From the NCBI RefSeq assembly GCF_018613715.1, contig NZ_JAGGPT010000007.1:124001-188000 (forward strand): a DNA stretch of 64,000 nt, read 5' to 3'. Shown piece after piece: positions 36,057 through 45,283 of the stretch. The position numbers and the translations under genes were made by a program. Every line of letters begins with the position of its first letter. The stretch's first letter is position 1. This stretch comes from Chryseobacterium sp. ISL-6. GTDB lineage: Bacteria > Bacteroidota > Bacteroidia > Flavobacteriales > Weeksellaceae. A model generated the notes under the pieces. That model was not told the origin of the DNA. It saw only the letters and a program-made list of their open reading frames with translations, and made no database searches.

Positions 36057-36125
36057 GTTCACCTTTCTATTTGTCTGGTTGAGCCCTTTTTTCATTTTTT
36101 AACATCACTCAGGTATCTACTTTTG
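36057..36125 (+). promoter_or_regulatory. Probable LytTR operator and -7 element of the DUF1223/DoxX operon
   Basis: GTTCACC at 36057 and GGTTGAGCC at 36077 give TTCACC and TTGAGC repeats 21 bp apart (36058, 36079). TACTTTTG (-7) follows at 36118-36125, at the same distance as in the 32627-32695 copy, with flanking GTATC before and AA after also shared. ATG at 36142. Confidence 0.65.
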
Positions 36126-36141
36126 AATAAAATTAAAAGAA

Positions 36142-36921
36142 ATGATATCTAAAAAACTATTGATAGTAGGTGTATTTGTCGCTTTACTATTTACAATTTC
36201 TGCATTTGTGCAAAAAGATAAGACTAACGAAAACTTTAAAAACATTCCGATTGGAAATAATGGTGGTTTTGCAGTCTTAGAATTATTTACTTCTGAAGGA
36301 TGCTCAAGCTGCCCTCCTGCAGATGCTTTAATGGGACAGATTAAGGAAAGCAGCAAAGATCAGCCTGTGTACATATTGGCCTATCATGTTGATTATTGGA
36401 ACCGTCTTGGTTGGAAGGATCGGTTCAGTACTCCAGAAAACTCTGAACGTCAGCAACAATACAGCAGGCTACTAGGTTCTCAGGTTTATACTCCACAACT
36501 TGTTATCAATGGCAGACAGCAGTTTGTAGGATCAGATAGAGAAGCCGTTGAAAACTCTATTGTTAAAGCCTTAAGTAGTACTGGTGGCAGTATAATAGAT
36601 CTGAAAGCTCAATCTGATTCTAAAGCAATCAGTGTTGCCTATAAAGTCTCAGAAAGCAATACTCAAAACAAACTACTGATCACATTGGTAGAGAAGAAAT
36701 CTTCTACTAACGTAGCAAGAGGAGAAAATGAAGGCCGACATTTAGAACACTGGCAGATCGTTCATCAACAAAATCAAATTTCTTTAAAAAGCAGTTCTGA
36801 AGGCAGTTCCAGCTTCCCGTTACCTAAGGATTTTAATATCAACAATTGGGAGATCATAGGATTTATTCAAAATGCAAGAACAGGACAGATTTCGGGAGCT
36901 TCAAAAGCTATATTTCAATAA
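36142..36921 (+). CDS. DUF1223 domain protein, exported thioredoxin-like
   Basis: 259 aa. The N-terminal hydrophobic segment (LLIVGVFVALLFTISAF) is an uncleaved anchor or signal. The DUF1223 domain starts VLELFTSEGCSSCPPADALM with a CxxC at Cys54/Cys57 in thioredoxin-like position, and continues YHVDYWNRLGWKDRF and SQVYTPQLVINGRQQFVGSD. The family is a thioredoxin-fold group of unknown function. Its promoter carries the LytTR repeats, and it is co-transcribed with the DoxX gene 53 bp downstream. A role in redox chemistry at the envelope is inferred. Confidence 0.9.
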   Translation: MISKKLLIVGVFVALLFTISAFVQKDKTNENFKNIPIGNNGGFAVLELFTSEGCSSCPPADALMGQIKESSKDQPVYILAYHVDYWNRLGWKDRFSTPENSERQQQYSRLLGSQVYTPQLVINGRQQFVGSDREAVENSIVKALSSTGGSIIDLKAQSDSKAISVAYKVSESNTQNKLLITLVEKKSSTNVARGENEGRHLEHWQIVHQQNQISLKSSSEGSSSFPLPKDFNINNWEIIGFIQNARTGQISGASKAIFQ

Positions 36922-36974
36922 ATCTTCAGGAAAGGACTAGACAATAAACAATAATAATTTAAAACAATAAAAAA

Positions 36975-37376
36975 ATGAAAACAAAAACAACAAAAATCAT
37001 CTATTGGTCAGGAGCAATTTTTATGTCATTATGGTTTGGAACAAGTGGTATATTTGAACTCATTAAAAGTCCGTTTGTATGGGATATTACTTTACAACTT
37101 GGCTATCCCCCGCATTTTATTTATATACTGGGAGTCTTCAAAGTTTTAGGAGTTATCGTACTTTTAGTTCCCAATAAGCTATTAAGATTAAAAGAATGGG
37201 TATTCGCCGGAATGTTTTTCGATATTACCTTCGCTTTCTTTTCTAAAATTGCAGTTATTGGATTTCCATCTACCATCGATGCTATTATAGCGTTTACCGT
37301 TCTGTCTATAACGTATTTTATGTTTAGAAAAATTTACAGTTCTGAACTGGTTCTTAATGAGGTTAAATTTAATTAA
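36975..37376 (+). CDS. DoxX-family membrane protein
   Basis: 133 aa with four hydrophobic helices. WSGAIFMSLWFGTSGIFELIKSPFVWDITLQLGYPPHFIYILGVFKVLGVIVLLVP is the DoxX-like signature. Second gene of the DUF1223 operon. A DoxX protein together with a CxxC thioredoxin-like protein and a haem-binding protein under one regulator points to envelope thiol/redox work, but no activity is known for this subgroup. A terminator follows at 37397-37428. Confidence 0.88.
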   Translation: MKTKTTKIIYWSGAIFMSLWFGTSGIFELIKSPFVWDITLQLGYPPHFIYILGVFKVLGVIVLLVPNKLLRLKEWVFAGMFFDITFAFFSKIAVIGFPSTIDAIIAFTVLSITYFMFRKIYSSELVLNEVKFN

Positions 37377-37396
37377 ATATGAAAGATTCTTATTAA

Positions 37397-37428
37397 AATA
37401 AATCCTCTCAGTATTGAGAGGATTTATT
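37397..37428 (+). terminator. Terminator after the DoxX gene
   Basis: A 14-bp perfect stem (37397-37410 with 37415-37428) with a 4-nt loop, GTAT. Confidence 0.8.
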
Positions 37429-37440
37429 GTTGAAACTATA

Positions 37441-37790
37441 TTGTAGGAAATTTTATCTTTTCTTTTGTCTTGAAACAAAAGAAAAGATAAAATTTCAAGA
37501 CTGGAATTTTCGACTAAAATAAACTTTGTTCTCTGAAAATTCTAAACTCGTACGGATATAAAGTGTATTTATTATCAAATTTATGTCCCGTACTCAAACA
37601 ATAGAATTTTCTTAACGTTCACAAAATTTATTTTTTTTGACGCCTCAACTTTCTAGGTCGTAACGGAAAAATCTTCGATTTTTTTTAAAGAACTGATGTG
37701 CCCTTTTTTTATACAGCATGAATTAACCTTAAAAAACTTAAGTGTTTAAAAACTTTTGTGACTTTTGTGGTTTAAATCGTTTCTTTTGTC
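37441..37790. repeat. Probable interspersed repeat with a 22-bp perfect hairpin
   Basis: Directly after the terminator lies a 22-bp perfect inverted repeat (37447-37468 with 37475-37496, 6-nt loop) of alternating A/T and pyrimidine-rich sequence. About 300 bases of non-coding DNA follow, ending with ACTTTTGTGACTTTTGTGG near 37757, a motif style often dispersed in flavobacterial genomes and like that at 5881-6037. No ORF. Probably a non-coding repetitive element or mobile-element remnant. Confidence 0.4.
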
Positions 37791-38780
37791 TTAGCTCATA
37801 AATGATTCCGGGATCCATTCAAATACACGATCCTTCTTTTTAGTAAAACCTAGACCTGGCCAAGGTAAATGATAGGCAAAAGCTCTGGATCTGGTTTCAG
37901 CTAAGTGTTCAAGGACTTTTTTACGTGATGCTATAGCAATATCCAGATCAGTATCTCCAAAATATCCCCAGTCAGGATGTGGAAACAGAATAACATCAGA
38001 GTGCATAAGATCTGCTATATACAATAGCTTCTCATTTCCTGAGGTTATAGTCACCAAAGTAAGTCCTGGCGTATGTCCTGGAGCTAGTTGAAAGTTAAAA
38101 TTCTCATATAATGTTTTGTCAAGTTCATAAAATTTCAATTTTGGCTTTATTGTTCTCAGAATATTCTGAATACCGGGAATAACCTGATTAAGAAAATCAG
38201 GCTGATTCTTTAATGCACTGTTATTAAAATCTTTGAGTGTCGCCTGCATCCAAAAATCGTGTTCAATTTTTGAAATAAACATTTGAGCATTTGGGAAAAC
38301 CAATTTGTTTTGTTTATCTACTACTCCACCGATATGATCGGGATGAGCATGAGAAAGAAATATATCTGTAATATCTGAAGCTGAAAAGCCCGCTTTTTTA
38401 AGACTTTTCAATAAAAATCCGGTTCTGGCATCAGCAAAAATCCCCATTCCGGTATCCATTAGGATCAGCTTATTCTTTGTTTTAACCAGTAAGACATTCA
38501 TTGCCATATCGATAGAATTATCAGAACGAAAATTATCTTTAAGAATCATTTTCATTTCTGATACATTTCCGCGGGGAGCAAAAGAATTAAGATTCTCTTC
38601 GTGAATAAATCCGTCCGAAAGAATGTACAGATCGAAATCACCCAACTTTATTTTTTTAACACCCGAAAGGTCATCCTCTGTGAGTACCGTTTTCCGCTCA
38701 CCTGCTAAAGAGCTTGAAAAAGGAATGACACTGAAAGCCCCGGCTAAAATTCCATTTTTTAAAAGTTCTCTTCTATTCAT
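37791..38780 (-). CDS. MBL-fold metallo-hydrolase with Tat-like signal
   Basis: 329 aa from the ATG at 38780 (an 11-codon extension upstream is not used because Met-Asn-Arg-Arg is the natural signal start). The N terminus NRRELLKNGILAGAFSVIP carries a twin-arginine-like motif (RRxLLK) and hydrophobic core, so it is probably exported folded. The metal site HxHxDH is in LSHAHPDHIGG, with further ligands PGHTPG and the Asp in IADLMHSD. Members include lactonases and other hydrolases. Substrate unknown; it lies in a separate minus-strand unit with the aldo/keto reductase. Confidence 0.88.
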   Translation of the reverse strand: MNRRELLKNGILAGAFSVIPFSSSLAGERKTVLTEDDLSGVKKIKLGDFDLYILSDGFIHEENLNSFAPRGNVSEMKMILKDNFRSDNSIDMAMNVLLVKTKNKLILMDTGMGIFADARTGFLLKSLKKAGFSASDITDIFLSHAHPDHIGGVVDKQNKLVFPNAQMFISKIEHDFWMQATLKDFNNSALKNQPDFLNQVIPGIQNILRTIKPKLKFYELDKTLYENFNFQLAPGHTPGLTLVTITSGNEKLLYIADLMHSDVILFPHPDWGYFGDTDLDIAIASRKKVLEHLAETRSRAFAYHLPWPGLGFTKKKDRVFEWIPESFMS

Positions 38781-38852
38781 AATTAAATTTGTGATTTGGT
38801 AATAAAAAAACATGGATTCCCAAATAATCAGGAATCCATATTTACCTATGTT

Positions 38853-39854
38853 TTAGTTGTTAACCAACTTCATTGAGCCTTCACTATATCTTTCTCCTAC
38901 ATTAGGATATTTCTTTAAAATCATATCAATAGTATCCAAGTCGGATGTAGAAAGTTCAACATTAATTGCTGCGATATTTTCTTCGAGATATTTAATTCGT
39001 TTAGTTCCTGGAATAGGAATAATATCATCGCCTTGATTAAGGACCCAAGCCAAAGCAAGTTGAGTTCCTTTTATTCCTTTTGAAGCAGCCAGATCATTAA
39101 ATTCCTTAACCAGCTTTCTGTTATTTTCAAGACTTTCTTCCTGATAGCGAGGTAATGATTTTCTGAAATCGTCGTCACCAAAATTCTCAACTTCATTAAT
39201 GTTTGCAAAAAGTCCTCTTGCTAAGGGAGAATAGGGAACTAAAGAAATTCCAAGCTCTCTGATCGTGGGTAAAATTTCTTTTTCAACATCTTTGGTAAGA
39301 ATAGAATATTCTGACTGCAAAGCTGTAATGGGATGAATATTATTTGCTTTTTTAATGGATTCTGCAGAAGCTTCTGATAAACCAATATATTTTACTTTTC
39401 CCGCTTTTACAAGATCAGCCATTGCTCCTACGGTTTCTTCAACTGGAATATTTGGATCAACTCTATGCGCATAATACAGATCTATAGTATCAATTTTCAA
39501 ACGTTGCAGACTTAAATCTACTGCTTGTCTGATCCATTCTGGAGAACCATCAAAATAGGTTCCTGGAGCTCCACTATGACTCGCTTTACCATCTTTAAAT
39601 CTAAATCCGAATTTTGTAGCGATAAAGATTTTATCCCGATTCGGAACTAAAACTTTGGAAATTAGCTTTTCATTTTCTCCATTGGCATACATATCTGCAG
39701 TATCCCAAAAGTTCACCCCCAGATCCAGGGCTTTATGCAATGTATTGATACTTTCCTGTTCATCTGCCGGGCCATATGCAAAGCTCATTCCCATACATCC
39801 TAAACCAATTGCTGATAGTTGTTCGTCTGTGTTTCCTAATTTTCTAAATTTCAT
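38853..39854 (-). CDS. Aldo/keto reductase
   Basis: 333-aa TIM-barrel NADPH-dependent oxidoreductase. The catalytic tetrad is visible as Asp in NFWDTADMY, Tyr in the same segment, Lys in IFIATKFGF and His in YYAHRVD. C-terminal NADPH site [17 protein letters not shown]. It resembles the YhdN/AKR11-like subgroup. 72 bp upstream of the MBL gene, both read the same way and may be one transcript. The AraC gene upstream (39943) could regulate it. Confidence 0.95.
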   Translation of the reverse strand: MKFRKLGNTDEQLSAIGLGCMGMSFAYGPADEQESINTLHKALDLGVNFWDTADMYANGENEKLISKVLVPNRDKIFIATKFGFRFKDGKASHSGAPGTYFDGSPEWIRQAVDLSLQRLKIDTIDLYYAHRVDPNIPVEETVGAMADLVKAGKVKYIGLSEASAESIKKANNIHPITALQSEYSILTKDVEKEILPTIRELGISLVPYSPLARGLFANINEVENFGDDDFRKSLPRYQEESLENNRKLVKEFNDLAASKGIKGTQLALAWVLNQGDDIIPIPGTKRIKYLEENIAAINVELSTSDLDTIDMILKKYPNVGERYSEGSMKLVNN

Positions 39855-39942
39855 GATTGCTTGTGATTTTAAATTACAGGAACAAAATTATAACAACGTA
39901 GATTAATTTTTCATATAGAATTCAAACTAAGAATTATAAAAT

Positions 39943-40848
39943 TCAAACAAGGTCAGTTCTTAAGGCATTGGGTGTACTTCCGGTTTGTTTTTTAAAATAA
40001 TTGGTAAAATAAGCAGGTTCTTCAAAGCCAAGTCCATAAGCAATTTCAGAAATATTCCAATCTGTATGTTTTAAAAGAGCATTGGCTTCCTGAATAATTC
40101 TTGCTGTGATCTGCTGGGTTGTCGTCTTTCCGGTCATCTCTTTCACAGAACGGTTTAGAGAATTTACATGAACTGAAAGGCTTTCGGCGTAATCATTCGG
40201 TGATTTCAGTTTTAAATAGGATTCAGGGCTGTCGATAGGAAACTGCCGCTCCAACAATTCCATGAACAACGAGGCTACTCTTTGTGAAGCATTCTGATGG
40301 TGCTCAAAATTCTCAGCAGGATTCATCTTCATGGTTTCATGAATTAAAAGATGAAGGTAATTACGGAGCATATCATATTTATGGATATAATCGGACTCAA
40401 TTTCAGTCATCATTTTATCAAATATATCAGAAACTTTTTTTTGCTGCTCTTCATTAACAAAGAAAACCGGTGTTCCTCCTATTTTGAAAAGCGGTGAGTC
40501 CTGAAGATTTCCCAAACGGGTTCCATTTTGCATGAACTGATCTGTGAACAGACAGAACCATCCTTTCTGATTATCGTCATCCGCTTCCCATGAATATGGA
40601 ATAACAGGGTTAGAAAACAGCAATGCTGGTTTATCTACACGGATCCACTTATCTGCATAATGAAGTTTACCCTTTCCAATAATCAGCGAAACTTTATAAA
40701 AATCTCTTCTGCTGTATGGGGTAACCAATGCACAGTTATCGCGGGAGAAAACATTAAAATGTCCTAAACCCGTATTCGAAAGACAGGAAGGGAAAACTCT
40801 TACCTGCGTACGATGGTAAAATTCTTGTAATGATTCTGATGATTCCAT
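39943..40848 (-). CDS. AraC-family transcriptional regulator
   Basis: 301 aa. An N-terminal cupin-like sensing domain (about 1-170) precedes a double helix-turn-helix domain (about 200-300). The second HTH signature is ISEIAYGLGFEEPAYFTNYFKKQTGSTPNALR. Located 88 bp upstream of the aldo/keto reductase with the same orientation, an arrangement common for AraC regulators of AKR genes. Ligand unknown. Confidence 0.93.
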   Translation of the reverse strand: MESSESLQEFYHRTQVRVFPSCLSNTGLGHFNVFSRDNCALVTPYSRRDFYKVSLIIGKGKLHYADKWIRVDKPALLFSNPVIPYSWEADDDNQKGWFCLFTDQFMQNGTRLGNLQDSPLFKIGGTPVFFVNEEQQKKVSDIFDKMMTEIESDYIHKYDMLRNYLHLLIHETMKMNPAENFEHHQNASQRVASLFMELLERQFPIDSPESYLKLKSPNDYAESLSVHVNSLNRSVKEMTGKTTTQQITARIIQEANALLKHTDWNISEIAYGLGFEEPAYFTNYFKKQTGSTPNALRTDLV

Positions 40849-41312
40849 AAAGCAAAGTTATAAAATTCAAACAAAATCAAAATATTTTATTTTATACAGT
40901 CTGGGGAATAAAAAATGACTGATCTTACGAACAGTCATCAAGAAAAATTTGAATATATAGTGAAATGTGATTCATTATGGTGTTCATGTCATTTCAATTA
41001 AAATGCCAAAGCGGGGAAATCCTTTATTTATCTTTGTTAAAGGCTTGTAAGCAATTGAAAACGTAGGAAATAAATTTGGGTGGGATTTGAAATTGTGTCG
41101 TAAAGAGTTCGAGGTTATGATATTATAGTTAGATAATTACTACCTTCAAACTCTCCTGCTCTCAAACCTATTTAGCTTAATTTAAAAGAATATAAATTAG
41201 ACTTAGCTTATTAAAAATTAGCCTGTTGTATTATTTTAATTTGTAATTTTAAAGAAGAGATCTGATCTTAAGTTCTCAAAATCATTTTTAATTCAACCTA
41301 ATCTCAATACTT
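40849..41312. other. Intergenic region without a recognisable gene
   Basis: 464 AT-rich bases between the divergent AraC and acetyltransferase genes. No supportable ORF, RNA gene or repeat was found. A near match to the -7 element (TTAATTTG around 41236-41243) lies about 70 bp before the acetyltransferase. Confidence 0.45.
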
Positions 41313-41600
41313 ATGGAAAATGTAAAATTTGAAATATCTCCATATCAAGATGAATTGCAGATATTAATTGATGAGAAGAAGGCTGGCTATATGTCCATAG
41401 CGATTGATGGCAGACAATTAATTGTATACTACACCAAACTTAACGAAGATCTTGAGGGGCAGGGATATGCCAAAATGCTTCTAGATGAACTCGTACGATA
41501 TGCTGAGGAAAAAGACTTGTTAATAGATCCTGAATGTGATTTTGTAAGACAGCAATTTGAAAATCATCCGAAAAGGTATAAAGATATCTGGCACGCCTGA
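41313..41600 (+). CDS. GNAT-family N-acetyltransferase (YjdJ-type, short)
   Basis: 95 aa, the compact YjdJ-type GNAT fold. GYMSIAIDGRQLIVYYTKLNEDLEGQGYAKMLLDELVRYAEEKDL includes the acetyl-CoA pyrophosphate loop in a Q/RxxGxG/A-like form (EGQGYAKML), and the C-terminal FVRQQFENHPKRYKDIW motif is typical of this subgroup. It is 2 bp from the stop of the convergent MBL gene. Substrate unknown. Confidence 0.9.
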   Translation: MENVKFEISPYQDELQILIDEKKAGYMSIAIDGRQLIVYYTKLNEDLEGQGYAKMLLDELVRYAEEKDLLIDPECDFVRQQFENHPKRYKDIWHA

Positions 41601-41602
41601 AG

Positions 41603-42700
41603 TTAATCTTCCCACCATGCTTTGAATTGGTTATCGGATCGATTTAAGTCTACTCTCTCTCCAATCATAGGAGTAAGGATATGTAAATTTTTCTCTTTAC
41701 CGGAGTTTGCTATTTTTTTTAGCGGTTCATTCCATGGATGAAGCGCCAAAGCAAATTTTGAAGAATGAACAGGAATAATATATTTAGCATTAATATCTAT
41801 ACTCGCCTGTATCGTATCTTCAGGAAGCGTATGGATATATCTCCAGGCTGCATTGTATTGTCCGTTCTCCATAATAGCATAATCAAAAGGACCATATTTT
41901 TCACCGATCATCTTAAAGTGCGTATCATAACCACTATCACCCCCTAAGAACATCTTTTTTGTTGGTGTTTCCAATACATAAGAAGTCCACAAGGTTCCAT
42001 TTCTTTTTATTTTTCTTCCTGAAAAATGTCTTGCCGGTGTAAAAGTTATTTTAATATTATTTTTTAGATTAGAAATACCACCCCATTCTTCTTCAATCAG
42101 CTGTTCTTCTTTGTAGCCCCACTTTTCAAAATGTGCTCCAACACCTAATGGCAAGATAACCTTTGCAACTCTATCTCTTATCTTTTTAACCGTAGGATAA
42201 TCCAAATGATCAAAATGATCATGAGTAATAACAAGGTAATCAAGATTGGGAACATCTTCGGGTTTAAAGATATCAGACCCGGCAAAAGCTTTATTAAAAA
42301 ACTTAAATGGCGATCCGTATGTGCTTAAAACCGGATCAATTAAAAATGAAACACCATCTGTTTGGATAAAATATGATGAATGTCCCAACCAAACAAAAAC
42401 ATTCTGATCTTTTGGAATTGTTTTTAAATCGGTATGTATAGCAGGTATATTCTTTAAAGGTTTTAAAAGTGGGTCTTTTTTTGCCAGAAAAAAATCATAA
42501 AGAACACCAGGCATGCTATACCCTTCTGCAATTGATGGTGTATGGCTAAGGTTCTGAAACTGCTCATCTCTGTAATGCTCAGATTTCCTCATTCTTTCCA
42601 GTCTTTTCCCTTTAGGTTCAGCGCCAAAAACGTCCTGATTGATTATTAAAAAATATGCCATCACTAATAAAATGGCTATCGCAATAATTAAATACATCAT
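41603..42700 (-). CDS. MBL-fold hydrolase, NAPE-PLD/UlaG-like, membrane-anchored
   Basis: 365 aa from the Met-Met start at 42700; a TAnnTTTG element (TACATTTG on the minus strand, 42719-42726) just before it argues against the earlier TTG/ATG codons at 42721 and 42718. One hydrophobic anchor (YLIIAIAILLVMAYFL) is followed by an MBL domain with HDHFDHLDY as the zinc motif and SSYFIQTDGVSFLIDPV, GGDSGYDTHF. This matches the NAPE-PLD/UlaG-like subgroup, which acts on phospholipid or lactone substrates. Substrate here unknown. Confidence 0.85.
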   Translation of the reverse strand: MMYLIIAIAILLVMAYFLIINQDVFGAEPKGKRLERMRKSEHYRDEQFQNLSHTPSIAEGYSMPGVLYDFFLAKKDPLLKPLKNIPAIHTDLKTIPKDQNVFVWLGHSSYFIQTDGVSFLIDPVLSTYGSPFKFFNKAFAGSDIFKPEDVPNLDYLVITHDHFDHLDYPTVKKIRDRVAKVILPLGVGAHFEKWGYKEEQLIEEEWGGISNLKNNIKITFTPARHFSGRKIKRNGTLWTSYVLETPTKKMFLGGDSGYDTHFKMIGEKYGPFDYAIMENGQYNAAWRYIHTLPEDTIQASIDINAKYIIPVHSSKFALALHPWNEPLKKIANSGKEKNLHILTPMIGERVDLNRSDNQFKAWWED

Positions 42701-42874
42701 TTGATAAAAAATAAGCATCAAATGTATTAACTTTTGTGATTAAATGATATAGCTAACAAGCAAATAACCTATTTATTTAACGTAACATTATAGGTCATAC
42801 TTAAAAAATTATCATTATTTTAATATTTGAATAATTATAAACACTTAAATTTGTTGGTTTTAAACACAAAGGCT

Positions 42875-44380
42875 TTGAAAATTTCATTAATTCTACTCGG
42901 ACTCATTTTCCTGTGGTCCTGCTCTTCTGTCACAAATAGTGAGCAACAGGAACGACTTGTCATTCCTCCTGATCAGCTAAAAAAAGATATTGATTATGCT
43001 TATGGCAAATTAAAGGAAATGCATCCTCAACTTTATCGGTATACCACAAGAAAAGATCTTGACCGAAGAATTGACAGCCTTAAACAAACCATTGACACCC
43101 CTCTAACACCTGTTCAGTTTTATTTTAAACTACAACCTGTAATTACAACAATAAGAGAAGGACATCTTTCACTAACGATTCCTTTTGATAAATTAAAAAA
43201 GGATTTCCATGGGAAGAAATTATTTAATTATTTTAAATACTATATCAAGGGAGACCACATGTATATAGTGGAAAATAAGGATTCTATTCATCACATTAAA
43301 CCTGGCACTGAAATATTAAGTATTAATGATGTTCCCATAACATCCTATATCAACAGATATAAAAAACTGATTAGCAGCGATGGGCAAAATACTACTTTTA
43401 CACCCTATTATCTAAAAGATACTTTTTTTTACTTTTTCAGTATGGAAAATGGCTTTTTGGATCAGGTAAAACTTGAAACTTTATATAGTAATAAGAAACA
43501 AACCTATATTCTGGAAAGAGAAAAGCAAAATGAGGTGGAGCGAGAAAAATCCAGAAGTCAGACTACCGATAATAAAGGAGGCCTCCATTGTTCCACAAAC
43601 AGAAATTTTCAATTTTTAGATCATGATAATTCTATTGCTTATATAAGCATAAAGAAATTTTCAGATAATAATTCCGATAAATTCTATAAAGAAACTTTTG
43701 AAAGAATTAAAGAAGCAAAGTCATCTTATCTTATACTGGATATCAGAAATAATTATGGCGGTTCCTTACAGGAGATCAACAATCTTTACTCCTATTTGGT
43801 TTCTGAACCTTTTACGCTGATAAAACCTTCAAGATTAAATTCTGGCTTTACCCCACTAAAAACCAATTATTTCAAAAAGAGCACACCTCTTGAGTATGCA
43901 TTGAAAGGAATAACCTACCCAACCTATTTTTTTCTTAAAACCCTTCATACATATAAAGGAAAAGATGGTAAATTTTATTATAAAATAAAAGCTGATAAAG
44001 TTACCCAACCGAATAAAAATGCCTTTAATGGGAAAATCTATGTATTGATTAATGGTGGAAGTTATTCGGCTTCTTCTATTATCAGTTCTAAATTAAAGTT
44101 TGATAAAAAGGCCACACTTGTTGGTGAAGAAACCGGTGGTGCAAATGACGGAACTGTTGCAGGATTTTACTCTTATCAAATACTTCCAAATTCTAAACTG
44201 ACCCTACCTATCGGTTTATTGCTGGTGAACCCAAATATCACACTTACCAACTCTCTAAGAGGAGTAATACCAGATATACCAATCAGTGAAACCTTACAGG
44301 ATATTATTAATAAAAATGATGTTCAGTTAAACTGGATAAAGGATGAGATAGTAAAAGAAAGGGAAAACCGCGTAAAATAA
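42875..44380 (+). CDS. S41 family peptidase lipoprotein (tail-specific/tricorn-like protease)
   Basis: 501 aa from the TTG at 42875, chosen because Met-Lys-Ile-Ser followed by LILLGLIFLWSCSS is a perfect lipoprotein signal and a TAnnTTTG-like element (AATATTTG, one mismatch) lies upstream. The frame is open from 42827. A PDZ-like middle domain (about 120-180) and the S41 core follow; the nucleophile is Ser in NGGSYSASSIIS, with downstream GEETGGANDG. It degrades peptides or proteins in the envelope. It is 7 bp from the AraC gene at 44388. Confidence 0.88.
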   Translation: MKISLILLGLIFLWSCSSVTNSEQQERLVIPPDQLKKDIDYAYGKLKEMHPQLYRYTTRKDLDRRIDSLKQTIDTPLTPVQFYFKLQPVITTIREGHLSLTIPFDKLKKDFHGKKLFNYFKYYIKGDHMYIVENKDSIHHIKPGTEILSINDVPITSYINRYKKLISSDGQNTTFTPYYLKDTFFYFFSMENGFLDQVKLETLYSNKKQTYILEREKQNEVEREKSRSQTTDNKGGLHCSTNRNFQFLDHDNSIAYISIKKFSDNNSDKFYKETFERIKEAKSSYLILDIRNNYGGSLQEINNLYSYLVSEPFTLIKPSRLNSGFTPLKTNYFKKSTPLEYALKGITYPTYFFLKTLHTYKGKDGKFYYKIKADKVTQPNKNAFNGKIYVLINGGSYSASSIISSKLKFDKKATLVGEETGGANDGTVAGFYSYQILPNSKLTLPIGLLLVNPNITLTNSLRGVIPDIPISETLQDIINKNDVQLNWIKDEIVKERENRVK

Positions 44381-44387
44381 GTTGACA

Positions 44388-45221
44388 ATGAAAAGTACAT
44401 TTTTTTCAGTCCAAAAATCAGATTCAGAATATTATAAAAATATTTTTAGCGATTCTTGTTATCATATCTTCTTATTTGAGGGCATTGGAAAGATTGTGAT
44501 AGATTTCACAGAATATGATTTTAATGGGAAGATTGTTCTTTTCTCTTCACCTTTTCAAAATATTCAGATCTTAAGTGATCATTCTATTGGTGTTGAAACC
44601 CTTAGTTTTCATAGTGATTTTTATTGTATAGAATTTCATAAAAAAGAAGTTGCGTGCAACGGTTTATTATTTAATAACATTTATCTCTTTCCTTATATTG
44701 GGTTAAACAAAGAGGTTTTTGATGAGATTTCAGAATATTTTTTAAAAATTAAAAAAATTGATCTTCATGAAGATTTCTCAGAATCCATTTTACAATCCTA
44801 TCTTCAGCTCATTCTTGCCATCTGCAGTAAGGAGAAAAATAAGATGCTTTCCGACAAGGATTTAGTTAATGATGATTTCAAAGAGTTAAAATCTTTTCAG
44901 AATTTGGTGGAAAAGCATTTTATTGCTGAGAAAACCTTATCATTCTATGCAGATCTACTGAATATCACACCTAATACCTTAAGTAAAAAGATTAAATCAC
45001 GCTTTAATAAAACACCTTCACAAATTATCCAGGAAAGAGTTATTCTGGAATCTAAAAAGCAGATTCACCTAACCCGTAAATCATTTAAAGAAATTGCGTT
45101 AGAACTTAATTTCAGCGACGAATTTTATTTCAGTAAATATTTTAAAAAACATACAGGTGTTTCACCTACTCATTTCCGCAAAGAAGCAGGTATTTCGATT
45201 GTTGCAGATTTGTACAAATAA
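44388..45221 (+). CDS. AraC-family transcriptional regulator
   Basis: 277 aa from the ATG at 44388 (a TTG two codons earlier is possible). N-terminal cupin-like domain, then a helix-turn-helix pair with LSFYADLLNITPNTLSKKIKSRF and FKEIALELNFSDEFYFSKYFKKHTGVSP. It starts 7 bp after the S41 protease stop, so the two are co-transcribed, and is upstream of the DUF417 gene at 45284, which has its own promoter. Ligand unknown. Confidence 0.92.
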   Translation: MKSTFFSVQKSDSEYYKNIFSDSCYHIFLFEGIGKIVIDFTEYDFNGKIVLFSSPFQNIQILSDHSIGVETLSFHSDFYCIEFHKKEVACNGLLFNNIYLFPYIGLNKEVFDEISEYFLKIKKIDLHEDFSESILQSYLQLILAICSKEKNKMLSDKDLVNDDFKELKSFQNLVEKHFIAEKTLSFYADLLNITPNTLSKKIKSRFNKTPSQIIQERVILESKKQIHLTRKSFKEIALELNFSDEFYFSKYFKKHTGVSPTHFRKEAGISIVADLYK

Positions 45222-45260
45222 AGTCCATAATCTTCCATTCCCTTGAGTATCCATTCGTTC

Positions 45261-45268
45261 TAATTTTG
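45261..45268 (+). promoter_or_regulatory. -7 promoter element of the DUF417 gene
   Basis: TAATTTTG matches TAnnTTTG exactly, 15 bp before the ATG at 45284. It overlaps the first codons of the longer frame from 45266, which rules that start out. Confidence 0.55.
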
Positions 45269-45283
45269 TCAAAAAAAAATAGT

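Noticed and set aside
37791..42700. Two MBL hydrolases as subclass B metallo-beta-lactamases
   Set aside because: Both have MBL zinc motifs, but their flanking motifs fit lactonase and NAPE-PLD/UlaG-like groups, and the lengths (329 and 365 aa) exceed the roughly 250 aa of B-class beta-lactamases.
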